Shown: positions 51,925 through 60,908, numbered from the stretch's first letter. The stretch: 64,000 nt of DNA from Chryseobacterium tagetis (GCF_016735585.2 NZ_JAERSE020000002.1:310001-374000); one strand, 5' to 3'. Program-made: numbers and translations. The notes: generated by a model from the sequence alone, not told the origin.

Positions 51925-51947
51925 TTTTATCGTTATAGATAATCAAC

Positions 51948-52526
51948 ATGTCTAAACTAAAAGAAATACGAGAGCTTCAGAACCTGACTCAGGAAGAGTT
52001 GGCGGAAAGCTCTGGTATTTCTGTTAGAACAATACAAAGGATAGAAGCCGGAACCATTCCAAAAGGATATACACTTCGGACATTATCAAAAACCTTAGGA
52101 ATTCCCGAAAATGTGCTTCAGAATATTCAAAGTATAGAAATTGAAGAAGAGCAACCTACTGCTCAGGAAAAAACTAAGCAAACCGAAGAAGCAACAATCA
52201 ATTATTCTTTACTCAAAATCATCAATCTCTCGTCAATTCCTTTTGTGGTATTGCCGCCCTTGAATATTCTTATTCCGCTTTTTCTCATGTTCAAGCTAAA
52301 GCAGAAAAATCTTTTGGTAAAACAGATTATTTCAATGCAGATCATTTGGACGATTTTTGCTCCCATTATTTTTATGTTATGGATCTTTTTGAAGCTCAGA
52401 GGAAACTATACCTTGGCAATAATGGTACTCATTGTCCTATCCAATCTATTCATTATTATTCGAAATGCCATTGAAATAGACCGGAAACAAAAATTATATT
52501 GCAAACTGAATTTCAACATGATATAA
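51948..52526 (+). CDS. XRE-family helix-turn-helix protein with C-terminal membrane domain
   Basis: 192 residues. A helix-turn-helix of the XRE/Cro type occupies 1-60 (NLTQEELAESSGISVRTIQRIEAG). An acidic linker (about 62-85) is followed by three or four hydrophobic segments (about 95-115, 122-148 and 155-172). It is a membrane-tethered DNA-binding protein; ligand and target genes are unknown. It begins 23 bases after the FabF-type gene and may be cotranscribed with it. Confidence 0.85.
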   Translation: MSKLKEIRELQNLTQEELAESSGISVRTIQRIEAGTIPKGYTLRTLSKTLGIPENVLQNIQSIEIEEEQPTAQEKTKQTEEATINYSLLKIINLSSIPFVVLPPLNILIPLFLMFKLKQKNLLVKQIISMQIIWTIFAPIIFMLWIFLKLRGNYTLAIMVLIVLSNLFIIIRNAIEIDRKQKLYCKLNFNMI

Positions 52527-52613
52527 TCACAAAATACAATTGTCGGGTTTTTGTCGGGTTAATTTTTTTGTCTTAAAAACAGGAAATCTAATCTTTGCTA
52601 AAAATTAAAAGCA

Positions 52614-53669
52614 ATGACAAAGACCATTTATTTTCTCTTATTTATTTTCATCTTTTTCTCGGTTAAAAGTAATGCTCAAACAGAGAAAACCAATCCAATA
52701 TTCAATGACAATACCACTATTGAAAATTGGCTGAAAGAAAATCATATTCACACACTCGGACTCGGAATTATTGAAAATGGGAAACTTAAACAGGTACAGG
52801 TTTTTGGCGAGATTAAAAATGGAATTCCAGCCCCTTATAATACCATCTTCAATGTTGCATCACTTACTAAACCCATTACCGCAATGGTTGCTTTGCAACT
52901 GATTAATTCAGGAAAATGGAGTCTTGATGAACCACTTTACAAGTATTGGACAGATCCTGATATCTCGAATGATCCCCGAAACAAAAAACTGACTACCAGA
53001 ATCATCTTAAGCCATCAATCAGGATTTCCAAACTGGCGATGGATGAAGGAAAACAAAAAACTCTCTTTCGATTTCGAGCCCGGAACAAAATACCAGTATT
53101 CCGGTGAAGGAATGGAATATCTGAGAAAAGCTATGGAGAGCAAATTCAAAAAAACCATTGACGAATTAGCAAAAGAACTCCTATTTCAGCCTTTAAAAAT
53201 GAATGACACCCATTATATCTGGGATAATACTACTGATGAATCAAGGTTTGCGATTGGGTATGATACAACAGGAAAACCTTATGAAACCTTTAAAAATAAG
53301 ACCGCAAATGCAGCGGATGATCTGCATACTACGATAGAAGATTACGGAAGCTTTTTAGTTAATATTCTTAATGGCGGGAACCTGAAAAAAGACATTTATT
53401 CTGAAATGATAAAAAAACAGGTAAAGACAAAGGAAAATAAATATTTCGGACTTGGCTTTGAGATTTATGACCTGGGAAATGATGAATTTGCTTTATCTCA
53501 TGGCGGCTCAGATTTGGGAAGTCAGTGTATTACTTTTATTTTACCAAAATCTAAACAGGGAATTTTAATTTTCACGAATGCGGATGAAGGTTATAAAGTC
53601 TATGAAAAATTACTCGTTCATTATCTGGGAGAAAGAGGACAAAAGATCGTAGATATAGAAACAAAATAA
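52614..53669 (+). CDS. exported serine hydrolase, class C beta-lactamase/DD-peptidase family
   Basis: 351 residues with a signal peptide (about 1-21, ends KSNAQ). The catalytic motifs are Ser83-Leu-Thr-Lys86 in FNVASLTKPITAM, the Tyr in YQYSGEGMEYL (YSG in place of YxN) and LSHGGSDLG in place of the KTG box. This set is typical of the beta-lactamase-related penicillin-binding-protein and esterase group rather than true AmpC. Possible roles are D-amino-acid peptidase or esterase in the periplasm; resistance cannot be inferred. Confidence 0.9.
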   Translation: MTKTIYFLLFIFIFFSVKSNAQTEKTNPIFNDNTTIENWLKENHIHTLGLGIIENGKLKQVQVFGEIKNGIPAPYNTIFNVASLTKPITAMVALQLINSGKWSLDEPLYKYWTDPDISNDPRNKKLTTRIILSHQSGFPNWRWMKENKKLSFDFEPGTKYQYSGEGMEYLRKAMESKFKKTIDELAKELLFQPLKMNDTHYIWDNTTDESRFAIGYDTTGKPYETFKNKTANAADDLHTTIEDYGSFLVNILNGGNLKKDIYSEMIKKQVKTKENKYFGLGFEIYDLGNDEFALSHGGSDLGSQCITFILPKSKQGILIFTNADEGYKVYEKLLVHYLGERGQKIVDIETK

Positions 53670-53736
53670 AACAGAAATCCATTATTAACACGAGTTTTTT
53701 GTAAGTTAGCATGCACATACACTACAAAATATCTTT

Positions 53737-54849
53737 ATGAAGAAACTCCACTATGTTTTATTAATTTTTATTTCAAATTTCATTTACTCTCAAAACAATT
53801 TTGAGATTGATCTTACTTCTGATTCTTATATTAATGACAGCCTTATTTTGGGAGCGCCGATGACGAGAAAAGGGTTTGGAGATCTTTATACATTCAATGT
53901 ACAACCGAATAAAAACATTTCAAAATTTGGTTCGGATCATTCGCTGTATTTTATAAAAGTTCAAAAAGAAAACCGCATCGATGGGTTTATAGAATATCCT
54001 CAACCGGTAGCTTTTGTTTATCTGGATAAAAAGAATAAATCTGCTTCCGGGACAAAAATATTTTTCTTAGAAAAAGGGAAATATAAAATTGATTTACCAC
54101 AAGATATCAATTTCTTAGACTTTAATATAGACACTCCTACCAATAAAGAATATAAAGTTTTGCAGAAAGCACTGGAAAAATTTTATATAAAATCAAAAAG
54201 TCCTTATCAACAAGACAGTTTGGTAAGTCTGGATAAAAAACAGGAATTTCTTGCACAATACATCAAGCAAAATCCAAATTCGTATGTTGCGTTATGGGAA
54301 ATTGTAAATGACTATACACTTTACAATTACCACCCGGGTTATTTGAAAAACATGAACTTATTTTCAGCAAAATTCAAACAAAACAAATTGTATAAAGGCA
54401 TTGAATCTCATTTAAAAGCTGAGCAATCAACTTCTATCGGACAAAAAATTCCTGATATTTATTTTGATAAACAGAATAAACTTACTGCTGAAGATTTCAA
54501 GAAACACAAATTAACTTTTATCGATTATTGGGCAACCACTTGTGCTCCCTGCATAAAAGGCATGCCTGAAATTGTAAATCTATACAATGATTACAAAGAT
54601 AAAAACGTAAATTTCATCACCATTACGGATGAACGCGCTCCTAATAGAATGGAGTTGGCTACATCTATTTTAAAGAAGAATAATGCCGACTGGATCAATT
54701 TCTTTGATGTTAATAAAGATTTCCAAAAGAAGTTAAATGCAACAGGGTATCCTCTCCATTTAATCATCGATGAAAACGGAAAAATAATTGCGAGAATCAG
54801 CAATAATATTGAAGAAGCCAGAAGTATCATTAAAGGATATTTACAATAG
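53737..54849 (+). CDS. TlpA-like thioredoxin-domain protein
   Basis: 370 residues with a signal peptide (about 1-18, ends FIYSQ). The N-terminal 220 residues form a DUF4369-like beta domain typical of flavobacterial redoxins (FLEKGKYKIDLPQDI). The C-terminal thioredoxin domain has Cys269-x-x-Cys272 in DYWATTCAPCIKGMP and the cis-Pro region GYPLHLIIDENG. A periplasmic thiol-disulfide oxidoreductase is expected. It stands alone, with a terminator just after the stop. Confidence 0.9.
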   Translation: MKKLHYVLLIFISNFIYSQNNFEIDLTSDSYINDSLILGAPMTRKGFGDLYTFNVQPNKNISKFGSDHSLYFIKVQKENRIDGFIEYPQPVAFVYLDKKNKSASGTKIFFLEKGKYKIDLPQDINFLDFNIDTPTNKEYKVLQKALEKFYIKSKSPYQQDSLVSLDKKQEFLAQYIKQNPNSYVALWEIVNDYTLYNYHPGYLKNMNLFSAKFKQNKLYKGIESHLKAEQSTSIGQKIPDIYFDKQNKLTAEDFKKHKLTFIDYWATTCAPCIKGMPEIVNLYNDYKDKNVNFITITDERAPNRMELATSILKKNNADWINFFDVNKDFQKKLNATGYPLHLIIDENGKIIARISNNIEEARSIIKGYLQ

Positions 54850-54861
54850 TTTTTCAAACTA

Positions 54862-54892
54862 AAAAAGCAGTCAAAAAATTGACTGCTTTTTC
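54862..54892. terminator. bidirectional terminator between convergent genes
   Basis: Perfect 13-bp stem (54862-54874 with 54879-54891) and AAAA loop. It serves the TlpA-like gene and the convergent porin-Dabb-cupin operon. Confidence 0.85.
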
Positions 54893-54936
54893 CATTGTAC
54901 GAAGTATATAAAACATTAAAGTATGATGATGTACTG

Positions 54937-55416
54937 CTAATCTTTATCTGCGATAAACAAATCATCCGCATCTTCAGCAATCGGAATGTATAATCTTTCC
55001 CATTCTTTGCTTTTTACCATATCCCAGCTGTGTCCCTTTCCTTTCAGATCTTCAGCAAGAAGAACAGTTCCCGGCTTGATCAAAAATGTAGATCCGTCGG
55101 TCACTTTAAATCTGATATTTCCTTTTATGGTAATCACATATTGTCTTCTCGGAGCAGGATGTGCATTTTTTTCCCATTCTTCGGTTTTATTGCTCATCCA
55201 GAAAGTGGTTGTGTTCATATGTTTCAGTGTAGGAATTCTTCCTTTTTCAAAGGCGCATGAGCCATCCGGTTTATTGATCAGCCTTATTGCAGGAATAAAC
55301 TCGGTGGTTTCTTCCGCTTTTACGCTTACTTTCTTATGATCTTTTTCTTGACCGTTCATAAATTCAACACTGCTTAATGCTAAAACAAGGCAAATGCCTT
55401 TAACGAAATTTTTCAT
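54937..55416 (-). CDS. exported cupin-domain protein
   Basis: 159 residues with a signal peptide (about 1-22, ends EFMNGQ). The single cupin fold is indicated by NAHPAPRRQYVITIKGNIRF (about 85-104) and FLIKPGTVLLAEDLKGKGHSW (in one block), where His and Gln/Glu would bind a metal. There is no close enzyme match. It is the last gene of the porin-Dabb-cupin operon, so it probably acts in the periplasm on whatever the porin admits. Its 3' end faces the TlpA-like gene across a terminator. Confidence 0.78.
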   Translation of the reverse strand: MKNFVKGICLVLALSSVEFMNGQEKDHKKVSVKAEETTEFIPAIRLINKPDGSCAFEKGRIPTLKHMNTTTFWMSNKTEEWEKNAHPAPRRQYVITIKGNIRFKVTDGSTFLIKPGTVLLAEDLKGKGHSWDMVKSKEWERLYIPIAEDADDLFIADKD

Positions 55417-55437
55417 TATAAATTTAATTCTTTATTT

Positions 55438-55857
55438 TTAATTGTAAACTGTATCATGAACCATCATTTTTTCAAAAAATGGTTTGTATTTCTGAACCAA
55501 TGCTAAATGTTCAGGCAGTTGGCCATAAGCTTCCAGTTCTTCCAAGCTGTCGAACTCCATGGAAGCATTATACGTAAAGGTATTATCAAGAACTGCTCTT
55601 GGGCTCGAATTGGCAGGTTTTCCGTACCGTAGATTTTTTTGATAAGGCAGTTTTTTCAGCCCTTCAAAAAAGTTTTCAAATTCTTTTACCTCAGCTTCGG
55701 ATAAATCTTTCCTAAGCCAGAACAACAAATAATGGAAGTACACTTTTTTCTTTTTTATAGGGTTAAACATAGGTAAAGCAGACGCAAACATATTTCCTGA
55801 AATCAGCAGCAGCGCAGAAGCTTGTACTGACCGGAATAAAAATTTTCTTCTTTCCAT
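55438..55857 (-). CDS. exported Dabb-domain protein, possible Tat substrate
   Basis: 139 residues. The N-terminus MERRKFLFRSVQASALLL looks like a twin-arginine signal (RRKFL followed by a hydrophobic stretch). The mature part fits the Dabb (stress-responsive dimeric alpha/beta-barrel) fold: YFHYLLFWLRKDLSEAEVKEF and FTYNASMEFDSLEELEAY, ending EKMMVHDTVYN. Dabb proteins include small-molecule cyclases and aldolase-like enzymes, mostly cytoplasmic, so export is unusual. It lies between the porin (12-base gap) and the cupin gene (21-base gap). Confidence 0.75.
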   Translation of the reverse strand: MERRKFLFRSVQASALLLISGNMFASALPMFNPIKKKKVYFHYLLFWLRKDLSEAEVKEFENFFEGLKKLPYQKNLRYGKPANSSPRAVLDNTFTYNASMEFDSLEELEAYGQLPEHLALVQKYKPFFEKMMVHDTVYN

Positions 55858-55869
55858 TGTACTATTTTT

Positions 55870-57198
55870 TTAGTTAAAATCTATTCTGTATTTCAAAACG
55901 AACTGCCATTTCCTATCGGAAACCACAGCATTATTAGAAGGATCTGCCGTGTAGACAGGTCTGTTTTGAGCATCGAAAGTCAGTCGGGAAGACATTCCGT
56001 TCATTAATAAAGAAATTCCTGCATCATAAATTATGGCATTATCATGAAGCCCTTTCAGATCAGACAACTGCATGCTTACCGCAGGTTGCAGCTGAAGATT
56101 CTTTTTATCTTTATTTAAGTAAGGCAAAGTTCCGCCCAACTGAACATAATAAGTATTTCCTGTTCCTATTACTGGCATTGCATTTCCGGCACCGTTCAGA
56201 CTTGCCTGGGTAGCATCCACAGAAGTTGCGGGATTGTTTGTCCCGACGTAACGAACAAAATTGGGTCCGTAATCATTATGCATTGCCATTCCGTAAGCAC
56301 TTATGGAAGTTCCCTTTTCTTTATTCAGAGGTGCATCATAAAATAAATCTACCGCAAAGTTTTTCATATCATCATTAATGGTATTTTTATTAATATCCTG
56401 ATGCCACATTGCATTATGAATATAATCGAAACCTGCACCTAAACTCAGCACATTTTTCTTTCCTCCATACGTTCCGGAATTAAAAGGAGTGGAAATATTT
56501 TCCGTATCTAAAAACGCATATCTGAAGTATCCTGAGAAATCTTTGCTCGGAGCATTTTTGCTGAAAGTGGCTACATTATACTTGGGATCTGAAGTGGCCA
56601 TCGTGTAAGGATCTGCAACCACCAAACGGTAATCAAATTTCCCTAATTGTCCTTTAATATATGCCCCAAGTTCTCTTACCGTATAATCTGTAGCGCCCGC
56701 ATTGGAAGTCGCATAGGCTGGCAAATCATACAATAGTGTATTTAAAGGCCCCGTTGTGAATCTTGACAATCCTCTCCATGTAGAACGTCCTGCCCCGAAA
56801 GCAATTTTATCACTGAATGAATATTCTGCATAGGCATCAAGCAAATCAAAATAATTACTTGCTTTTGCATTCACATTCACATTGGTGGTTCCGCCCTGCA
56901 AAACAAACATCAGTTTTTCTGTAGGTTTATACGTCATCTTTACCCTTACTCTTCTCAACGACAGATCCGAAGCTTCAGATTCTGCCTGATTATTGATGAG
57001 ACTTCCCGGATTGAGCTGCGTATATCTTGCCCAAAGCTCTGCATATCCGCTGAAAGAAACATATCTTGTATGCTCTTCATTCAGATAATGTGTAAGTCCC
57101 GGATTATTAAAATCGTTCTTTTTCTGTGCTTCAACTTTAGAGTAAACACTCATCATGGAAATTAAAATGAGCCCGACTTTAAAAGATTTTTTATTCAT
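55870..57198 (-). CDS. outer-membrane porin, OprO/OprP-like beta-barrel
   Basis: 442 residues with a signal peptide (about 1-24, ends KVEAQ). It has alternating beta strands throughout and a C-terminal strand KWQFVLKYRIDFN ending in aromatic/polar residues. LSLRRVRVKMTYKPTEKLMFVLQGG is the typical phosphate-selective-porin-like first strand pair. Substrate is unknown. It is the first gene of the operon with the Dabb and cupin genes. The upstream spacer holds four 11-bp direct repeats next to its -7 element, so the divergent two-component system probably controls it. Confidence 0.8.
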   Translation of the reverse strand: MNKKSFKVGLILISMMSVYSKVEAQKKNDFNNPGLTHYLNEEHTRYVSFSGYAELWARYTQLNPGSLINNQAESEASDLSLRRVRVKMTYKPTEKLMFVLQGGTTNVNVNAKASNYFDLLDAYAEYSFSDKIAFGAGRSTWRGLSRFTTGPLNTLLYDLPAYATSNAGATDYTVRELGAYIKGQLGKFDYRLVVADPYTMATSDPKYNVATFSKNAPSKDFSGYFRYAFLDTENISTPFNSGTYGGKKNVLSLGAGFDYIHNAMWHQDINKNTINDDMKNFAVDLFYDAPLNKEKGTSISAYGMAMHNDYGPNFVRYVGTNNPATSVDATQASLNGAGNAMPVIGTGNTYYVQLGGTLPYLNKDKKNLQLQPAVSMQLSDLKGLHDNAIIYDAGISLLMNGMSSRLTFDAQNRPVYTADPSNNAVVSDRKWQFVLKYRIDFN

Positions 57199-57240
57199 AA
57201 TATATTCTTTTTCTTAATCCTTTTGTTGATTTCAACAGGA

Positions 57241-57248
57241 CAAAATTA
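57241..57248 (-). promoter_or_regulatory. -7 element of the porin-Dabb-cupin operon
   Basis: The minus strand reads TAATTTTG, 42 bases upstream of the porin ATG. No -33 TTG is seen; the direct-repeat operator begins 22 bases upstream of it, where a response regulator could replace the missing -33 contact. Confidence 0.5.
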
Positions 57249-57270
57249 GGCTCGAAAAACAAGGAACATC

Positions 57271-57314
57271 GTTAGAAAACCATTAGAAAATCTTTAGAAA
57301 TTCATTAAAAGAAT
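57271..57314. promoter_or_regulatory. candidate OmpR-type response-regulator operator, four direct repeats
   Basis: Four 11-base units in tandem: GTTAGAAAACC, ATTAGAAAATC, TTTAGAAATTC and ATTAAAAGAAT. The TTAGAAA core begins at 57272, 57283 and 57294, and the diverged TTAAAAG at 57305, an exact 11-bp period. OmpR/PhoB-type winged-helix regulators bind direct repeats at 10-11 bp. It lies between divergent -7 elements of the porin operon and the regulator gene. Confidence 0.65.
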
Positions 57315-57345
57315 AAATCTGTTCTTTTAAAATGAAAATATGGAA

Positions 57346-57353
57346 TACCTTTG
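57346..57353 (+). promoter_or_regulatory. -7 element of the response regulator/kinase operon
   Basis: TACCTTTG matches TAnnTTTG; the leader would be about 85 bases. The direct-repeat operator ends 31 bases upstream. No -33 TTG is seen. Confidence 0.5.
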
Positions 57354-57444
57354 TATAAGAAATTAAACAGCGACTGATTATCAGTCAGCTATCAATATTA
57401 TTTCAAAATAAAATCTGAAAATCTGTTCTGAAATTATTTTTCAC

Positions 57445-58134
57445 ATGACCATTTTAATTATAGAAGATAATGCCCGTGTTTCTGCGCTTTTAAAAAGAGG
57501 GCTGGAAAGTCAGGATTACAAAATTTATATTTCGGAAGATGCAGAAGATGCCTTAGTCATGATCGAAAGAATTGCTATTGATCTGGTGATTACCGATATC
57601 ATGCTTCCGCAAATGAACGGTATTGAATTAAGCAAAATCATCAAACAGAAAAATCCTGACCTGCCCATCATTATGCTTACGGCTTTAGGAACAATCGATG
57701 AAAAAATTGAAGGGTTCGATGCCGGAGCAGATGATTATATGGTAAAGCCTTTTGAAATAAGAGAGTTATACGCAAGAATAAAAGCAGTCTTATTAAGAAA
57801 ATCATCTTCTCCTAAGAAAAGCGATTCTTCAAATTTAATTGAATATCAAAATCTTACGGTTAACACCAATACGAACCGCGTTTTCAGAAACGAAAAAGAA
57901 ATCAGCCTGACTCCGAAGGAATTTAAGTTGTTAGTCTTTCTCATGACGCATGCAGACAGGGTTCTGAGCCGTGAAGAAATTGCTGAGAATGTATGGGGAA
58001 ATCATTTTGATACCGGAACCAATTATATCGATGTTTATATCGCGTATCTCCGAAAAAAGATTGATAAAGATTTTGATGAAAAGCTGATTCATACCAAACC
58101 CGGAATGGGATTCATTTTTACACATCAGTTATGA
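57445..58134 (+). CDS. OmpR/PhoB-family response regulator
   Basis: 229 residues. The receiver domain shows IIEDNARVSALLKRGL, the phosphoacceptor Asp51 in LVITDIMLPQMNG, the switch Thr in IMLTALG and the Lys in YMVKPFE. The winged helix (about 130-229) has SLTPKEFKLLVFLM and DVYIAYLRKKID and ends KPGMGFIFTHQL. The kinase gene overlaps its stop by four bases (ATGA), so they are translated together. Divergent from the porin operon, with a likely operator in the spacer. CusR-like proteins have a similar look, but no metal genes are adjacent here. Confidence 0.93.
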   Translation: MTILIIEDNARVSALLKRGLESQDYKIYISEDAEDALVMIERIAIDLVITDIMLPQMNGIELSKIIKQKNPDLPIIMLTALGTIDEKIEGFDAGADDYMVKPFEIRELYARIKAVLLRKSSSPKKSDSSNLIEYQNLTVNTNTNRVFRNEKEISLTPKEFKLLVFLMTHADRVLSREEIAENVWGNHFDTGTNYIDVYIAYLRKKIDKDFDEKLIHTKPGMGFIFTHQL

Positions 58135-59498
58135 AAATAGCGACCAGAACCGCTCTCAACTACGCCATTCTTACTGCAGGAATCCTTTTTGTTTTTGCTT
58201 ATACCCTCTATTTTGTCTCTGAAAAAAACAGGGAAGATGAATTTAATGACCGACTGGGTTACAAAATCACCTGGAGATCAGAGTTTCTTTTCGATGCGAA
58301 AATGGATGCTGCTAAAATCCGTGAACTGCACGAGCGCAATAAGAAACTCCTGAATGAAGCAGACATAAGCGTTTACAACAGCAAAAAAGAACTGATCTTT
58401 ACCGATATTGAACCGTCTTCAAAAAATCAGTATTATTTAAATCAATTAATTAAAACGAAAAAAAACAGAATAACCTGGCAACGGAAAGACCGCCAATACA
58501 TGGCTTTTAAGTATGAATTCAATCATGAGAATTTTTACATTATCGGAAGTGCGGTAGATGTTACCGGAAATGCTCATATTGAAGAATTTAAGAAAGATAT
58601 CATTATTATTTACATCATTTCAATTTTGATTATTTTCATCATTGGGTTCTTGTTTTCCTATTACACGCTGAAACCTTTAAAAGATATTATTCTTCAGATC
58701 CGCGATATTTCGGAACATAACCTCAACAAAAGACTGGTCGTTCCAAAAGCGAAAGATGAAATTTATGAGCTTACCGAAACTTTTAATTCAACTTTTAACC
58801 GTTTAGAAAAATCCTTCAACAACCATAAACAATTTGTAACGACGATTTCCCACGAATTCAGAACTCCGCTTTCGACCTTAATCGCTGAGCTTGAGCTTGC
58901 TAAAGAACTGAATGTAACATTAGACGATTACAAAATTTCAATTGACAATGCTTTGCAGGATGCCAATCACGCTTCACAGCTTTCATCAGCTTTACTCGAT
59001 TTTGCACGGGCGAGTTATGATGTTTCGCAAATCAGTTTTGTAGACCTTCGTCTGGATGAGATTTTAGCTGATGCTAAAGTGGCCTTACTTCAAAAAAATC
59101 AGACCTATAAAATCGGTATTCATTATATGGATAATCTTGCGGATAAAGATGAGAGCAACTATGACTTTCACGGAAACCCATATTTGCTGCAGATTGCTTT
59201 TCTTAATTTAATGGAAAATTCCTGTAAATATTCTCCGGATAAAAACTGTAACGTTGAAATTGAAGTTCAGAACAACAATTTAGAAATTCGCTTCATAGAT
59301 CACGGAATTGGCATTTCAGAGGGAGACCAGGCAAAAATTTTCGATTTATTTTATCGCGGAAACAATAAGAATTATGAAAAAGGAAACGGTATCGGATTGT
59401 CGATTGTAAAAAGAATTGTGGAAATGCACCAGGGAAAACTTTCACTACAGTCTGAACCTTTAAAAGGAAGCATTTTTACGATAAAATTTACTTCATAA
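58131..59498 (+). CDS. HAMP-domain sensor histidine kinase
   Basis: 455 residues. Two membrane helices (about 10-30 and 158-180) enclose a periplasmic domain of about 125 residues with no recognised fold. A HAMP domain follows (about 180-232, LKPLKDIILQIRDISEHNL), then the H box with His241 in TTISHEFRTPLSTLIAELE, the N box NLMENSCKYSPD, G1 IDHGIGIS and G2 GNGIGLSIV. It is cotranscribed with the response regulator through a 4-base overlap. Its signal is unknown; the adjacent porin, Dabb and cupin genes suggest a small organic molecule. Confidence 0.93.
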   Translation: MKIATRTALNYAILTAGILFVFAYTLYFVSEKNREDEFNDRLGYKITWRSEFLFDAKMDAAKIRELHERNKKLLNEADISVYNSKKELIFTDIEPSSKNQYYLNQLIKTKKNRITWQRKDRQYMAFKYEFNHENFYIIGSAVDVTGNAHIEEFKKDIIIIYIISILIIFIIGFLFSYYTLKPLKDIILQIRDISEHNLNKRLVVPKAKDEIYELTETFNSTFNRLEKSFNNHKQFVTTISHEFRTPLSTLIAELELAKELNVTLDDYKISIDNALQDANHASQLSSALLDFARASYDVSQISFVDLRLDEILADAKVALLQKNQTYKIGIHYMDNLADKDESNYDFHGNPYLLQIAFLNLMENSCKYSPDKNCNVEIEVQNNNLEIRFIDHGIGISEGDQAKIFDLFYRGNNKNYEKGNGIGLSIVKRIVEMHQGKLSLQSEPLKGSIFTIKFTS

Positions 59499-59510
59499 AA
59501 ATTCAACCAT

Positions 59511-59546
59511 AAAAAAAGCAGTCCGTAACAGACTGCTTTTGTTTTA
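59511..59546. terminator. bidirectional terminator between convergent genes
   Basis: Perfect 10-bp stem (59514-59523 with 59531-59540) and 7-base loop, with an A-run before and T-rich tract after. It separates the kinase gene from the L,D-transpeptidase-like gene. Confidence 0.85.
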
Positions 59547-60299
59547 TGCTTTCAACCATTCCGATTTGGAAAGGTAATTCTGATCGGGGTAATAAATAAA
59601 AAGAAGATTTCTTCCTTTTATGGTATTAATGATCGGTTGTGTAAGATCTCTTGGAACAGCGGGACATCCCCAACTTCTTCCGATTCTTTTGTGCATTGCT
59701 GCAAAGTCATCACTTACATAATCCGCACCGTGCATGACGATTGCTCTTCTGTACGCTGCATCATTAAATCCTTTATCCATTCCCAGCAATCTCAGAGAAA
59801 ATCCGTTGTCTCCGTTATAAGTTGCATCGGTTATATAAAACCCTAAACTACTTTGAAGCGAGCTTTCCGTATTGGAAAAATTCGTTGCAAACTCTTCGCC
59901 TGTGTTTTTTCCGTGAGCAACCAGTGAATTGAATAATACCTTTTTTTCATTAATATCAATTACCCAAAGTCTTTTCGTATTCGAAGACATAGAAAAATCG
60001 CATACTGTAAGTAAATGCGACTCCGAATTAAGCAAACCAGCTTTCTTCAAATTCTCAAAACCTGTTAAAGCTTTAAAGAAAACTTCTTCGTTAAGTTCAT
60101 GCCCTTGTTCAAATGTAATAGACTTGTATAAAGCTTCTGATGAAGACACTGCATTTTCAGTGGTTTTCTCAGATTTCGTGGCTACTCTTTCAATTTTTTT
60201 TGTACCGATTTCATTCTTTACAATTGCCTTTCTTGGAGACAAATAGAATGACGTAGTTACCATGTAAACAATACCTAATAAACTAAAAAATCCTTTCAT
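59544..60299 (-). CDS. murein L,D-transpeptidase catalytic-domain (YkuD_2) family protein
   Basis: 251 residues with an N-terminal signal or anchor (about 1-20). A linker of about 60 residues precedes the catalytic domain. The active site pattern HGADYV ... RIGRSWGCPAVP is present, with the nucleophilic Cys in SWGCP and the His in MHGADY. Members of this family are predicted to cross-link or edit peptidoglycan in the periplasm. It is monocistronic with its own -7 element. Confidence 0.87.
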   Translation of the reverse strand: MKGFFSLLGIVYMVTTSFYLSPRKAIVKNEIGTKKIERVATKSEKTTENAVSSSEALYKSITFEQGHELNEEVFFKALTGFENLKKAGLLNSESHLLTVCDFSMSSNTKRLWVIDINEKKVLFNSLVAHGKNTGEEFATNFSNTESSLQSSLGFYITDATYNGDNGFSLRLLGMDKGFNDAAYRRAIVMHGADYVSDDFAAMHKRIGRSWGCPAVPRDLTQPIINTIKGRNLLFIYYPDQNYLSKSEWLKA

Positions 60300-60329
60300 T
60301 CAATATTATGTTAAATCCAAATTAGTCAG

Positions 60330-60337
60330 CAAATGTA
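60330..60337 (-). promoter_or_regulatory. -7 element of the L,D-transpeptidase-like gene
   Basis: The minus strand reads TACATTTG, 30 bases upstream of the ATG at 60299. Confidence 0.4.
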
Positions 60338-60427
60338 TAAAAACATAATTACCTAACAGGAATAACTCCACAAAGTTTAACTCAATTTAAGAAAATTTAA
60401 CTTCCTGATTCTGTGAATAAAAACCTA

Positions 60428-60871
60428 TTATTTTTCAGAATCCGGGAAAAATTCAAGGCTTATAGAATTCATGCAATAGCGCAGTCCTGTAGGTTTTGGG
60501 CCATCATCAAAGACATGTCCCAAATGCGAATCGCATCTTTTGCAAAGCACCTCTACTCTTTCCATTCCATAAGCGGTATCTCTTTTATAATATACGCCTT
60601 CTTTATCTGCTTCAAAGAAACTTGGCCATCCACAACTGCTGGAAAATTTAGTCGTAGAACGGAATAAATGATTTCCGCAAACGGCACAATAATACTCTCC
60701 CAATTCATCAAAATCATTGTATTTCCCAGTAAAAGCTCTTTCAGTTGCCGCTTCTCTTGAAATCGCATATAAATCCGGAGCGAGGATCTTTTTCCATTCC
60801 TCATTGGGAATATCGAGTTTCGTAGTATCGGTTCTGGAATAGTATGGATTATTTTTTGCTTGGTTTTCCAT
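60428..60871 (-). CDS. msrB: peptide-methionine (R)-S-oxide reductase
   Basis: 147 residues, a stand-alone MsrB without signal peptide. Reduces R-methionine sulfoxide in proteins. The zinc cysteines are Cys62/Cys65 (YYCAVCGNHLF) and Cys110/Cys113 (VLCKRCDSHLGHVFDDGP). The catalytic Cys133 is in LRYCMNSISLEFF, and SSCGWPSFFEA is the substrate-binding block. Cytoplasmic repair of oxidised proteins is expected. Confidence 0.96.
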   Translation of the reverse strand: MENQAKNNPYYSRTDTTKLDIPNEEWKKILAPDLYAISREAATERAFTGKYNDFDELGEYYCAVCGNHLFRSTTKFSSSCGWPSFFEADKEGVYYKRDTAYGMERVEVLCKRCDSHLGHVFDDGPKPTGLRYCMNSISLEFFPDSEK

Positions 60872-60908
60872 AGAATTATTTTAACTATTTTTTGATAATT
60901 TAAATTAA

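Noticed and set aside
52614..53669. Serine hydrolase considered as an AmpC beta-lactamase resistance gene
   Set aside because: SxxK is present, but the Tyr motif is YSG and the KTG box is replaced by HGG, which fits the broader peptidase/esterase group.
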